Of a stretch of 64,000 nt of DNA, positions 47,273 to 55,804 are shown one piece after another; position 1 is the stretch's first letter, and each line of letters begins with the position of its first letter. The stretch comes from BS750m-G57 sp964607575 (GTDB taxonomy: Bacteria; Planctomycetota; Phycisphaerae; SM23-33). The stretch spans positions 1-64,000 of the forward strand of contig CAZSLS010000001.1 of the NCBI GenBank assembly GCA_964607575.1, written 5' to 3'. The position numbers and the translations under genes were made by a program. The notes under the pieces were generated by a model that saw only the letters and a program-made list of their open reading frames with translations, was not told where the DNA came from and did not search any database.

Positions 47273-47692
47273 TTAATACCAGATCAGGACGATTACGTTG
47301 TCCTCGTCGATCTTTCCGTGCATTGTTCCAATGAGGTGCCCGACGTCCTTGACGTCAATGTCATCGGAATCGAGCCACTCGTTGATGTGGTCCTGGAGGC
47401 CTTCTATCGCGGGCACGGATATTTTGGATCTGAATATGCGGCATCGCGTGGCGCCTTGCCCGCTCTGCTGCATTGGGCGCGAAAAACTGAACCCCGCTAC
47501 CGCATTTCCGCGAATTCCCGCGGTGTGCGAAATCGACCTGCCCGAACTTTCCTCCGCGATGGTCAGAGGCTCGTCTTCCGGTTCTTCGATACTGAGCGGT
47601 TCGTCGGCACTTTCGATGCTGATCACATCGTCGTCGCCTTCGATACTGATGGGCTCGTCATCGAAACTAATGCTGTCATTATCCTGGCTCAT
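47273..47692 (-). CDS. Acidic-repeat protein with conserved C-terminal domain, 139 aa
   Basis: The first about 48 residues are an acidic repeat of SIxxxEP type (ISFDDEPISIEGDDD, ISIESADEPLSIEEPEDEP, then LTIAEE), probably disordered. The C-terminal about 80 residues (GATRCRIFRSKISVPAIEGL, then HINEWLDSDDIDVKDVGHL, LIGTMHGKIDEDNVIVLIWY) resemble a short domain found in other Planctomycetes that has a QINEWLD core, but I cannot name a function. AGGAG stands 7 nt before the ATG, and the promoter at 47751-47778 is good. It converges with the histidine kinase gene and is divergent from the GH-like gene. Confidence 0.78.
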   Translation of the reverse strand: MSQDNDSISFDDEPISIEGDDDVISIESADEPLSIEEPEDEPLTIAEESSGRSISHTAGIRGNAVAGFSFSRPMQQSGQGATRCRIFRSKISVPAIEGLQDHINEWLDSDDIDVKDVGHLIGTMHGKIDEDNVIVLIWY

Positions 47693-47750
47693 CGTTGAAC
47701 TCCTGTTACATAATTGTGATTCTTACGGGAAAGATCGACGACATGACGTT

Positions 47751-47778
47751 ATTATATTGTCGATCGAAGCCGCGTCAA
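47751..47778 (-). promoter_or_regulatory. Putative sigma70-type promoter for the acidic-repeat protein
   Basis: On the minus strand, TTGACG (47778-47773) and a perfect TATAAT (47756-47751) are 16 nt apart. The start would lie near 47744, a leader of about 50 nt. Confidence 0.65.
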
Positions 47779-47888
47779 CAACCTCGCGGCCGATTGGAAG
47801 GATATGGATAAATATAATGACACAAGCGGAATTCCCAGCCAGCCCCCAGCGGTGCGGGCCCACACGCGACACGAGGATGAACGGTTCT

Positions 47889-49040
47889 ATGGCTGAAGGT
47901 AAGTGGACGATCCTGGTACTGTTCCTGCTGGCCGGTCTGACTGCGCTGGGCTTCCGGTACCTCGGCGGCGCCGCGGCGCCGAAGGTCACTCCAGACCGCG
48001 GGACCGCGGCCCGCAAGCTGGTGGGGCAGTTTCGCGGTATCGCCCTGCAGATGCACAACCCCGGCGACGAGAACCACCCGTACGAGAAGTTCATCGACGA
48101 GATCGCCGACACCGGCGCCAATACCGTGTGCCTCGTCATCCCGGGCTACCAGGAGAACGGGACGGCATGTTCGATCTTCATCGACCAGCGCAAGGTGCCC
48201 ACGCGCGATCGCATCCGCAAGATCATCAGGCACGCCAAGTCGAAGGGCCTGCGCATTATCTTCATGCCGATAGTACTCCTGATGAACCCGCAGGACGGTG
48301 AGTGGCGGGGCAAGATCAAACCCAAGGACTGGGACGAATGGTGGCGCCAGTACACCAACTACGTCCTCCGCTACGCCTACCTGTGCAACGAGGAGAAGGT
48401 CGAGGCGTTCCAGATCGGCTCGGAACTGCTGTCGACCGAGACGCATACCGAACGCTGGCGGACGCTCATAGTGAAAGTTCGCAAGGGCTTCGACGGGCTG
48501 CTGAGCTACTCGTCGAACTGGGACCACTACCGCGTACCGCAGTTCTGGAGCGACCTGGACATGGTGGGCATGACCGCCTACTACGACCTCACCGGCGGAA
48601 AGAAACCCACGCTCGATCGCCTCAAAAAAGCGTGGAAACCGCTGAAGAAAGAGATCCTCGACTGGCAGAAAACCATCGGCAAGCCGATACTCTTTACCGA
48701 ACTTGGTTGGCCTAACCAGGACACCTGCGCCGAGTTCCCATGGAACTATTACCAGAGCGAGAAAACCGACCCGCAGGCACAGGCCAACTGCTTCGAAGCG
48801 TTCTTCCACACCTGGATCAAAGAGCCCAAAGTCGCCGGGTTCATGATCTGGGAATGGCGCAAGAGCCTCGGGCAGGACCACCGCCCCAACGTCGACCTGT
48901 CGTACGTACCTTACCTGAAACCCGCGATGAAGGTCATCTCACGCTACTACGATATGCCCGGCGGCGGTAAGAAACCTTCGACCATGAAGAAACCCGCCAC
49001 CACACAACCCGCCACCAGCACCCGCCCGGCGTCCCGTTAG
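47889..49040 (+). CDS. GH-like TIM-barrel protein, membrane-anchored, 383 aa
   Basis: One N-terminal helix (WTILVLFLLAGLTALGFRYL) precedes a TIM-barrel. Blocks GIALQMHNPGDENHPYEKF, AFQIGSELLSTETHTERWR and PILFTELGWPNQD resemble GH113-type (beta-mannanase) and related families; Glu in GSE and FTE are candidate acid/base and nucleophile. The C-terminus is a Thr/Pro/Lys-rich tail (KKPATTQPATSTRPASR), perhaps disordered or cell-wall spanning. The start is uncertain: ATGs at 47817, 47877 and 47889 are in frame. A TATAAT at 47813-47818 overlaps the first, and AGGA 11 nt before 47889 favours the last. The substrate is unknown. Confidence 0.75.
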   Translation: MAEGKWTILVLFLLAGLTALGFRYLGGAAAPKVTPDRGTAARKLVGQFRGIALQMHNPGDENHPYEKFIDEIADTGANTVCLVIPGYQENGTACSIFIDQRKVPTRDRIRKIIRHAKSKGLRIIFMPIVLLMNPQDGEWRGKIKPKDWDEWWRQYTNYVLRYAYLCNEEKVEAFQIGSELLSTETHTERWRTLIVKVRKGFDGLLSYSSNWDHYRVPQFWSDLDMVGMTAYYDLTGGKKPTLDRLKKAWKPLKKEILDWQKTIGKPILFTELGWPNQDTCAEFPWNYYQSEKTDPQAQANCFEAFFHTWIKEPKVAGFMIWEWRKSLGQDHRPNVDLSYVPYLKPAMKVISRYYDMPGGGKKPSTMKKPATTQPATSTRPASR

Positions 49041-49254
49041 CGGCAGGACTCACGCGTCCGCCTATTCCTGACAACGTCGGGACGCCGTCCGCCATCAGTC
49101 CGTCAACTGATAACTGATCACGGGCTGTACACTGTCGAAGATCCGCCTAGGCGGGATCACTGGTTCTACCCTTGCCATTTGCTTATCAAAGATCGTCAAT
49201 AAGATCGTCATCTAGAAAATGGTTCGGTCTGAAGAAGCTGTCCGATTTGACAAC

Positions 49255-49306
49255 GTAGACGCGGCTTCCAGCCGCGTGATTCAAAGCGGCTGGAAGCCGC
49301 GTCTAC
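49255..49306. repeat. Perfect inverted repeat of two REP-like hairpins
   Basis: A 21-nt arm at 49255-49275 is exactly repeated in reverse at 49286-49306 around a 10-nt spacer. Each arm begins GTAG and contains its own hairpin, GCGGCT-TCC-AGCCGC. GTAG followed by a palindrome is the hallmark of REPs linked to REP-associated tyrosine transposases, and inverted pairs are the BIME arrangement. Confidence 0.75.
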
Positions 49307-49415
49307 GATACGGGGGGCAAGCAGGGTCAGCCTTTGCGGCAGGTTCCGGGATCGAGGTTTCAGGTTGTTTCCGTTCCCCTGGAACCTGCCTCATTCGTTT
49401 CCGCCTTTGGCACGG

Positions 49416-49445
49416 TTGACAGCGGTATTTGCGTATCCATAGAAT
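49416..49445 (+). promoter_or_regulatory. Putative sigma70-type promoter for the TPR gene
   Basis: TTGACA at 49416-49421 and TAGAAT at 49440-49445 are 18 nt apart. Predicted leader is about 65 nt and includes AAGGA before the ATG at 49517. Confidence 0.65.
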
Positions 49446-49516
49446 AGACTAGTGACCTGGATCTTTTGTCAGGCTCTTTTGAACACATCAAAAACATACC
49501 GAAGGAATAGCACATC

Positions 49517-51004
49517 ATGGCATATCGCACCCTATCAAAATCGTTGTCAATTGTCGCCGTCGCATTTGTCCTGCTGCTCGCCGCCCCGGCGTATGGGGAC
49601 AAAGACGCCGACAAGCGGGTCGCGGGCAACACGAAATTGGACAACAAGACACGCATGGCGGCCTGCGAGAGATTGTTCGCCATAGAGGGGCTTTCCAAAA
49701 CCGAGCGCGTCTGGGTGTTGACCACGCGGGGCGTTCTCTACAGGCATATGAAGAAGTATGACGCGGCGATGGCAGACTTCAGCCAGGCCGAGAAACTCGA
49801 GCTGGACAATCCCCGTGTCCACCGGTATCGAGCCTGGGTCTACTACGATTCCAAGAAATATGCCGAGGCCGATGCCGAATTCACCAAGACCCTCAAGCTT
49901 GAACCGCGACGTGCCTGGAATTGGTACAAGCGGGCACGGACCCGCGTAATGCTGAAGAAGTATAACGATGCCTTGAAGGACTACGACAAGGCCCTGGAGT
50001 TGAACCCTCGCTACTCCTCGGCTTACGGTGGTCGCGCCTGGGTGCATCTGCGCCTCAAGGATTACGCCAAGGCCATCAAGGACTGCGATGGCGCGCTGGC
50101 GATTAATCCCTACTACGTCTACCCGTACACCGTGCGCGGAAAGGCTTACGAGGCGGCGGGCAAACCCGACAGGGCCATCCACGACAATGCGATCGCGATG
50201 TTGCTGGATCCCAATCTGTCCCGTCCGAAGTGGGCCCTTGAGCGGCTCGTTAAAAAGGCAAGCGCCTCGGGCTCAACGACCAAGCCGGCGGCCTTCCAGC
50301 TACCCAAGAAGGGTTTGTCGATCTCGTACCTGATGACCGCCGGCGCCGTACCGCCCAAGCAGGATGAAATGGAGGAGGCTATCGGAGGGCTTGTCAGTTT
50401 CTTCAAGAAGAAGCACATACCACCGCCAAAATCCAGGACTTTCCTGGTCCGCGAGGTCGCAGCAGGCTCTGGCGATACGACGAGCATCAAGCCGACCATG
50501 AAGTACCCGAATATCGACAGGAAAAAGCCACCCGTCGCGACGATCGACTATTACCGCACCCTGTTTCCCACTATCTTGCCAATGGGCAGGACCGGGCAGG
50601 TGCTTACGATCGAGTTTGACAAGGCGCCCCTCAAGGGCATCTGGCCGCTGAAGGTGGGCAACAAATCCTCAGGCAGCGCGAAGTACGTCTTCATCGGTCC
50701 GGATCCGCTGACCCCTCCGGCGATGTTCCTCGGGTGCAAGAAGCCCGGCGACAAGATTCCTTTCGGGACGGTCAAGTGGAGCGGACAGGTGGTAAAGAGC
50801 GAGAAGGTGGTCGTACCGGCTGGTGTCTTCGATACGTTCGTCATACGAGTCGAGGAGGAGGCGGAGATGATTATGATGGGAAGGTCGAAAAAACGCTCTG
50901 CAATCCTCACCTGGTGGTATGCGCCCAGTATTCGCTGGTGGGTCAAACGCACCCAGCAGATCGAGAATAATATCGTCGTCAACGAGGCCGAAACGATCAA
51001 GTAG
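49517..51004 (+). CDS. Secreted TPR protein with C-terminal beta domain, 495 aa
   Basis: A signal peptide (MAYRTLSKSLSIVAVAFVLL, cleavage near AYG) precedes about five TPR units (residues about 60-240, for example DALKDYDKALELNPRYSSAY and YAKAIKDCDGALAINPYYVY). The C-terminal half (about 265-495) is beta-rich with no recognised domain. It shows GLSISYLMTAGAVPP, a KYVFIGPDPLTPPAMFLGC segment and VVVPAGVFDTFVIRVEEEAE, which resembles DUF3108-like proteins in which a measured outer-membrane barrel-like fold follows. Its own promoter lies upstream. It faces the sialate esterase-like gene convergently. The function is unknown. Confidence 0.82.
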   Translation: MAYRTLSKSLSIVAVAFVLLLAAPAYGDKDADKRVAGNTKLDNKTRMAACERLFAIEGLSKTERVWVLTTRGVLYRHMKKYDAAMADFSQAEKLELDNPRVHRYRAWVYYDSKKYAEADAEFTKTLKLEPRRAWNWYKRARTRVMLKKYNDALKDYDKALELNPRYSSAYGGRAWVHLRLKDYAKAIKDCDGALAINPYYVYPYTVRGKAYEAAGKPDRAIHDNAIAMLLDPNLSRPKWALERLVKKASASGSTTKPAAFQLPKKGLSISYLMTAGAVPPKQDEMEEAIGGLVSFFKKKHIPPPKSRTFLVREVAAGSGDTTSIKPTMKYPNIDRKKPPVATIDYYRTLFPTILPMGRTGQVLTIEFDKAPLKGIWPLKVGNKSSGSAKYVFIGPDPLTPPAMFLGCKKPGDKIPFGTVKWSGQVVKSEKVVVPAGVFDTFVIRVEEEAEMIMMGRSKKRSAILTWWYAPSIRWWVKRTQQIENNIVVNEAETIK

Positions 51005-51025
51005 GTGCCCAAGTACGCGTTTTCT

Positions 51026-52654
51026 TTACGGATGCGTGTTGAACGGTAAGGCGGGGAAGCCGGCCTGGTTGTATAGATTGGCCTGCTTCGGCCGCGGCGC
51101 CCAGGCGTAACGCACGGTAACCGGCTTGGCGAGATCCTTACTCGTGACGATCACGGACTTACCGTCGATCTTCGCTGTTGCGGGTCGCCAGCGGCCATCG
51201 GCGCCGGCCAGTTCGAAGCCGCCCAGCGGCGTGTCGGTCGCCGGTTTGACCAGCTCGCCCATTTTCTTGTCGCCGACGATCAGTCCCCGATCTACCTGCT
51301 TGAAGCGAACGGTGACCGAGCGAGCGTTGACCTTGTGCGAATCGTACACCGGACCGCTGCGGATGGGCTGGTTCTCGACCGTGGCGATTGCCCACTGCGA
51401 GGCGCGCTGGGCCCAGTTGCGAGGATCGCGGGGATCGTTCACGTAATCGTGCGCCGGCAGGACGGTAGTGGCGGGCGTCTTCGAGACACCCCGCTGTCTC
51501 TGGCGAAACCGCATCCAGACCGACTGGTCTTCCACCGCGCGCTCCTCCCAATACATGGGCGGGCGGTACTGAAAGAAAGCTGCGGGCGCCTTCGGAGAGT
51601 TCATCACGATACGAAGACCGCGGATCAGCGCTTCGGCCTTATCCGAGTAGTGCTTGTCGTACTGGTTTTTATCGAGCGTTTTGAGGATCAAGCCGCGTAT
51701 GGCGAACGGAGCTACGGGATGGATCGATCCGTTGTAGTAAGTGGTAGGGGCTACGGCACGCGGCGGCGGGCCGGGCAAACGCGGGGCCTGCGAGAAATCG
51801 TCCAACTCCGTACTCCCGGCGTTCAGCGAGCGATGCGTCGAGGCGAGCCACTTCTTGACATCGCTGAGAGTCTTCAAATGAGCGGTGCGCCCCGTCGGCG
51901 ACGTCGGGTTCCAGGCGCCAACTGTGTTTGCAAGCTCGCGCATCGCGGCGGTGGCTTGGAAACCTTCGGGCGGAGTCATCGACGCCAGATCGTCCAGGCC
52001 GATCTCGAGCAAACCGACCGGGACCTTGACGCGTTTGAAGTACTGGCGACCGAAGAAGTAGGGGATGGCGGGGAATCCACTCCAAGTGGCCGGGTCGTAA
52101 GCGGTCCACTTCGCGTTGCCGTCGGTATCGAAACGGTACTGTACGTGACGGGCGTGGCGATCCTTACCGCGCGGCGCGGTGGCAAAGGTTCGGATGATCG
52201 GTGGTCCGCCGGCGGCTTGGTCCTCTTTGATGAAGGGGCGGATGTCGTAGTAGACGCCCATGCGGCTGCGCTTTTGGAAGCGGCCGTGGTAATATCCCAG
52301 ACCGATGCTGTCGCCGCTGAACAGCCACACGTCGCCGACCAACACGCCTTTCAGTTCCACCGCGTCGCCGGCGCCCTTGAGGGTCATGGTCTGCGGTTTT
52401 GCGTTGGCGGGCATCGCATCCAGTTTGGCGTGCCACAAGCCCCTGGCGTCCGACGTGGCCTGTTTGCTCTGTCCGGCAAAACTTACGGTCACTCGTTCGC
52501 CCGGTTCAGCCCGGCCCCAGACGGGCGCGGAAACTCCGTGCTGCAACACCATCTGATCGCAGAATATGATCGCTGGTTCAACCGCGCTAGCCGCACCGGG
52601 TGCAAGCAGAACCAACAGCAGAACAAGGCGTGCGATTCGTATTATCGAGTGCAT
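51026..52654 (-). CDS. Sialate O-acetylesterase-like protein with degenerate active site, 542 aa
   Basis: A signal peptide (LVLLLVLLAPGAASA) is followed by an Ig-like lead of the SASA family (IIFCDQMVLQHGVSAPVWG, GERVTVSFAGQSKQATSDA). The nucleophile block reads LFSGDSIGLG, in place of FSGQSNM, so the Ser is kept. The block III oxyanion motif WYQGES of the paralogue at 52694 is replaced around LILKTLDKNQYD. The catalytic His block, VHPANK in the paralogue, reads DPRNW. It is therefore probably a non-catalytic or re-purposed relative. It lies 39 bp after the canonical paralogue on the same strand and shares its C-terminal layout. Confidence 0.8.
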   Translation of the reverse strand: MHSIIRIARLVLLLVLLAPGAASAVEPAIIFCDQMVLQHGVSAPVWGRAEPGERVTVSFAGQSKQATSDARGLWHAKLDAMPANAKPQTMTLKGAGDAVELKGVLVGDVWLFSGDSIGLGYYHGRFQKRSRMGVYYDIRPFIKEDQAAGGPPIIRTFATAPRGKDRHARHVQYRFDTDGNAKWTAYDPATWSGFPAIPYFFGRQYFKRVKVPVGLLEIGLDDLASMTPPEGFQATAAMRELANTVGAWNPTSPTGRTAHLKTLSDVKKWLASTHRSLNAGSTELDDFSQAPRLPGPPPRAVAPTTYYNGSIHPVAPFAIRGLILKTLDKNQYDKHYSDKAEALIRGLRIVMNSPKAPAAFFQYRPPMYWEERAVEDQSVWMRFRQRQRGVSKTPATTVLPAHDYVNDPRDPRNWAQRASQWAIATVENQPIRSGPVYDSHKVNARSVTVRFKQVDRGLIVGDKKMGELVKPATDTPLGGFELAGADGRWRPATAKIDGKSVIVTSKDLAKPVTVRYAWAPRPKQANLYNQAGFPALPFNTHP

Positions 52655-52693
52655 AAGATTAACTCCATCATGGCGCTGCGCGTGAGTGGCGGA

Positions 52694-54250
52694 TCAATCA
52701 TGGTCGGTGGTGAACGTTGCGGCGGGCAGGCCGGCTCCGTTGTACAGGAACGGCGGGGGGGGGATGTTGGTGTAGCAGTAACGCACGTGCGTCGGCTTGC
52801 TCACCTTGTCCGACGAGGCGACCAGCGTGTTGCCTTCGATCTTCGCGACGGCCTTGTGCCAGCGCTTGTCCTTGCCTGCCACTTCCACGTTAGGCAGCTT
52901 TTTGGCGTCGGTCAGCTTGGCCGGTTTGAGTCCGTCCTTTGCGCCGGCGCGCAGGCCGCCGTTGGTGTAATCGAACTCGACGATCACCTTGTTGCCCTCG
53001 ACACGGTGAGACTTGTAGAGCGGGCCGGAAGGCACGACGTCTTTCTTGCCGTAGTCCCGGTTCAGCGCCCACATCGCCGCGCGGATGCCGGCGTCGACCT
53101 TGTTGGCGGGGTGGACGTTCACGTCGAAGTCGAGCAGGACGGCTAGACCGCTGTTGGGCACGAGCTTGAGGGCGTTGAACTGTTCCTGGCGAACGAGGGG
53201 GCTGCAGTAGTCGCCGCTGCGCTGGAGTTGCATCCAGTAGAACGGTATCTCACCACCGTCGCCCTTGACCGAGAACAGGTCGCGCCAGGTCCGGGCCATA
53301 ACCTTCATCTCGATGTCCCACAGACGGTTACGGAAATCGCTCTCGCCCTGGTACCAGACCACGCCCTTGATCGCCATTGGCACGATCGGATGGATCTTAC
53401 CGTTGTAGAACCCGCACAGGTCGCGCGGGCCCGGTTCGGGCATCAGCGGTTGGGGATAGGGAAACGGTTTGTTCCCCGCCATTGCTTTCTCGGCTTGGGC
53501 GAGCCATCGTTCGATTTCGGTCAGGCGTTTCTTCCAGACTGTGCGGCCGAGCGGGGTGTTGGGGTAGTAGACGTCCACCCTGTCGGCGAGGGCCTTCAAC
53601 TTCGGGTCAAGGCGAAAACCGTGACGCGGGATCCATTCCTGAATGATGCTTCCGGCCCAGGCCTGCCACAAGATACCCTGGGGCACGTTGATACCCTGCT
53701 GCCGGATATGGCGTGCGAAATAGAAGCCCACTGCACAGCAGCCCTTTGTCGTCTTCTCATTCCGGCAGATTGTCCAGGCCTCAGGGGCGGTCTTGAACTT
53801 CTCGATTGGGAACGGTTCGTCGCGTCCGGCGCCCCAGTAGCGGATCAAAGGGTGGTTCCATTTCATCCCGTCCGGTGTGGGGTGGCGACCGACGTTGCGC
53901 CCCATGTTCGACTGGCCGGAAAATATCCACACGTCCCCGATCAGCACGTCCTCGATCGTTACCGTATTCTTCCCGGTGATGGTCAGCGTCTGTGGCTTGG
54001 CGCTGGCCGTGAGCGGCTTGAGCACGACCTGCCACTTGCCGCCGGTGTCCGCGGTGGCGGTCTTGCTCTGCCCGGCGAATTTGACAGTCACTTTCTCGCC
54101 CGGTTTCGCCGTCCCCCAGAGGGGCATTGGCTTGTCTCGCTGCAGAACCATGTGATCGCAGAACACATCGGCCGGTTTAACCGCGGCGGCCTCTACGGAC
54201 CAGATCGCGGGCGTCAGGAGCAGCAAGCACCACAAGAAAAGTTTTCGCAT
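52694..54250 (-). CDS. Sialate O-acetylesterase (SGNH), 518 aa
   Basis: It has a signal peptide and the family N-terminal Ig-like fold (VFCDHMVLQRDKPMPLWG). The SGNH blocks are canonical: IFSGQSNMGR (nucleophile Ser), VVWYQGESDF (block III) and DFDVNVHPANK (Asp/His). The enzyme removes O-acetyl groups from sialic acid or other sugars outside the cytoplasm. A Trp/Tyr-rich segment around FYFARHIRQQGINVPQG is typical. It lies 39 bp upstream of its degenerate paralogue and 44 bp after the hydroxyproline operon, in the same direction. Many planctomycetes use such enzymes on acetylated plant or algal polysaccharide, so sialate itself may not be the substrate. Confidence 0.9.
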   Translation of the reverse strand: MRKLFLWCLLLLTPAIWSVEAAAVKPADVFCDHMVLQRDKPMPLWGTAKPGEKVTVKFAGQSKTATADTGGKWQVVLKPLTASAKPQTLTITGKNTVTIEDVLIGDVWIFSGQSNMGRNVGRHPTPDGMKWNHPLIRYWGAGRDEPFPIEKFKTAPEAWTICRNEKTTKGCCAVGFYFARHIRQQGINVPQGILWQAWAGSIIQEWIPRHGFRLDPKLKALADRVDVYYPNTPLGRTVWKKRLTEIERWLAQAEKAMAGNKPFPYPQPLMPEPGPRDLCGFYNGKIHPIVPMAIKGVVWYQGESDFRNRLWDIEMKVMARTWRDLFSVKGDGGEIPFYWMQLQRSGDYCSPLVRQEQFNALKLVPNSGLAVLLDFDVNVHPANKVDAGIRAAMWALNRDYGKKDVVPSGPLYKSHRVEGNKVIVEFDYTNGGLRAGAKDGLKPAKLTDAKKLPNVEVAGKDKRWHKAVAKIEGNTLVASSDKVSKPTHVRYCYTNIPPPPFLYNGAGLPAATFTTDHD

Positions 54251-54294
54251 GATCCGTTTTCTCCTAATGTCATCGCACCTTCGAGTGCCCTTTG

Positions 54295-55557
54295 TTACCT
54301 GCTATCGCCAGAGAGGGATTCGACTCGTATCGGAAGCACCGGCGGGCGGGCTGAGGCGCCGGTCCAACCGCTGATGAATTGTAGCGAGCCATGGCAGATC
54401 CTTCCCTGGCAGGGTCCCATACCGCATCGCGTCTGGAGCCTCGCCGATCGCAGGTTGTCATGTTCGGCGATCTGCCCACGCGTTACATCCTCGCAACGAC
54501 ACACAATCGTGTTTTCCGTGGCGAGCTGCTTCAGTTCGTCGCGGAGCGCAAAGGCGCGGGCCAGCGCCTTACCGAAACGTTGCGCCCGGCGGCGCGCGGC
54601 GAAAAGTCGTTTAGCTCTTGCGGGCTGTCCGCCGGCGGCATGACCGGCGATTTGCCCTTCGATCAGCGCCGCGTCGGCGCCTGCGATTCCCGTCGCGTCA
54701 CCCGCGCAGAAGATCCCCGAAACGGACGTCTCCTGCAGCGAGTCGACCTGCACCTGGTCACGTTCGATCCGACATCCCAGCAGGTGGGGCCATTGCAGGT
54801 TTGGAAGCAACCCGAACGCGCAAGCCAGGTAGTCGCAGTCTTCGGTCCACGTGGATTTCCCGTTGCTGATCGTGACGCTCTGCACGCAATCCGTGCCGTG
54901 GGCGGCCACCGGCCAGCAACCGCTCCGGTATTTTACACCGAGCAGGTCCCACTGGAAGCCCGCGGCCTGAATAAGTTTGCCGGGAGCAAGGTAGGGCAGG
55001 GCGAGGGTGAACTTCGCCAGTTTCATCAGCGGAGCCTGCTCGATTACGCATGCGACGCGTGCGCCATGTCGCTTCAGATAGGCCGCTGCCGCGATCAACA
55101 GCGGTCCGCTTCCGGCTACGACGACACGTTTCCCTTCCATCGGCCATCCGGTTTTGCTCAATGCCTGCAACCCCCCGGCGCCCGTCACGTTGGGCAGCGT
55201 CCATCCGGGAAAGGGCAGAAACAGTTCCTGCACGCCGGTGGCCAGGATCAATTGCTCCCAACGGATTTCCATGACGCCGTCAGGGTGTTCGGCAAGAAGC
55301 AGGTGCGAGTCGGGCGACGCGAAGGCGGTTGTTCGGTCGAACGCGATTGCACCGGAGTTCTTCAGTCGGGCCAACCATCGACGTGCGGTGCGCGGTATTT
55401 CACCCGACCGGTTTCGCCATATGGGACCGCCCAGAGAAGGCGTACTGTCGAGCAGTGCAACGCGGCGGCCGGACTCGGCGGCAATGCACGCCGCGGCGAT
55501 ACCCGCCGGGCCCGCGCCGATCACCACGACATCGTATTCGTGCCGACAATCACCCAT
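54295..55557 (-). CDS. D-hydroxyproline dehydrogenase alpha-like flavoprotein (HcnB/OoxA family), 420 aa
   Basis: An N-terminal FAD/NAD(P) Rossmann motif VVVIGAGPAGIAAAC and a second Rossmann VVVAGSGPLLIAAA are visible. The C-terminus has the [2Fe-2S] or BFD-like cysteine set CRCEDVTRGQ and RCGMGPCQGRIC. The family includes HcnB, OoxA and the alpha subunit of three-component D-hydroxyproline dehydrogenase. GGAGGT is 8 nt before the ATG. Its start overlaps the small ferredoxin-like gene by 8 bp. Given the epimerase gene in the same operon, oxidation of cis-4-hydroxy-D-proline to a pyrroline is the likely role, with this subunit receiving electrons. Confidence 0.85.
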   Translation of the reverse strand: MGDCRHEYDVVVIGAGPAGIAAACIAAESGRRVALLDSTPSLGGPIWRNRSGEIPRTARRWLARLKNSGAIAFDRTTAFASPDSHLLLAEHPDGVMEIRWEQLILATGVQELFLPFPGWTLPNVTGAGGLQALSKTGWPMEGKRVVVAGSGPLLIAAAAYLKRHGARVACVIEQAPLMKLAKFTLALPYLAPGKLIQAAGFQWDLLGVKYRSGCWPVAAHGTDCVQSVTISNGKSTWTEDCDYLACAFGLLPNLQWPHLLGCRIERDQVQVDSLQETSVSGIFCAGDATGIAGADAALIEGQIAGHAAGGQPARAKRLFAARRRAQRFGKALARAFALRDELKQLATENTIVCRCEDVTRGQIAEHDNLRSARLQTRCGMGPCQGRICHGSLQFISGWTGASARPPVLPIRVESLSGDSR

Positions 55558-55804
55558 CGGTGCGGACCTCCATACCCTCTTGGCAAGGAGTAATGCAGGA
55601 TCGCTGGTGCGGTTGTCCGTTGATGGTCACGCGACATTCGCCGCATCCGCCCATACCACAAAGAGGACCGCGCCCCATGCCCGAAACCGAGCTGCGAAAC
55701 TGCGATTCTCCGGCCAGGGCGACGGCGGCAGCTACAGCGGTTCCCTGCGGAATGCTGACGCTGCGTCCATTGACCGAGATGGTGACAAGTTCCGCCAAGA
55801 TCAA
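55550..55804 (-). CDS. [2Fe-2S] small subunit (HcnA-like), 84 aa
   Basis: A plant-type ferredoxin-like domain with cysteines 49, 54, 57 and 70 (LCGMGGCGECRVTI then RSC), the [2Fe-2S] pattern. Size and cluster match HcnA and the gamma subunit of D-hydroxyproline dehydrogenase. It probably carries electrons between the FAD subunit and the alpha flavoprotein. The start codon is TTG at 55804, overlapping the TGA of the DAO gene by 4 bp, with GGAGGAGA just upstream. A TTG two codons later is an alternative. Confidence 0.85.
   Translation of the reverse strand: MILAELVTISVNGRSVSIPQGTAVAAAVALAGESQFRSSVSGMGRGPLCGMGGCGECRVTINGQPHQRSCITPCQEGMEVRTDG

Larger units (their letters stand above)
49041..49516. 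other. Intergenic region with REP-like palindromes and a promoter
   Basis: No gene was found in 476 bp. It holds a GATC-CGCC/GGCGGGATC palindrome near 49141-49160, the perfect inverted repeat at 49255-49306 and the promoter at 49416-49445 for the TPR gene. Confidence 0.6.
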
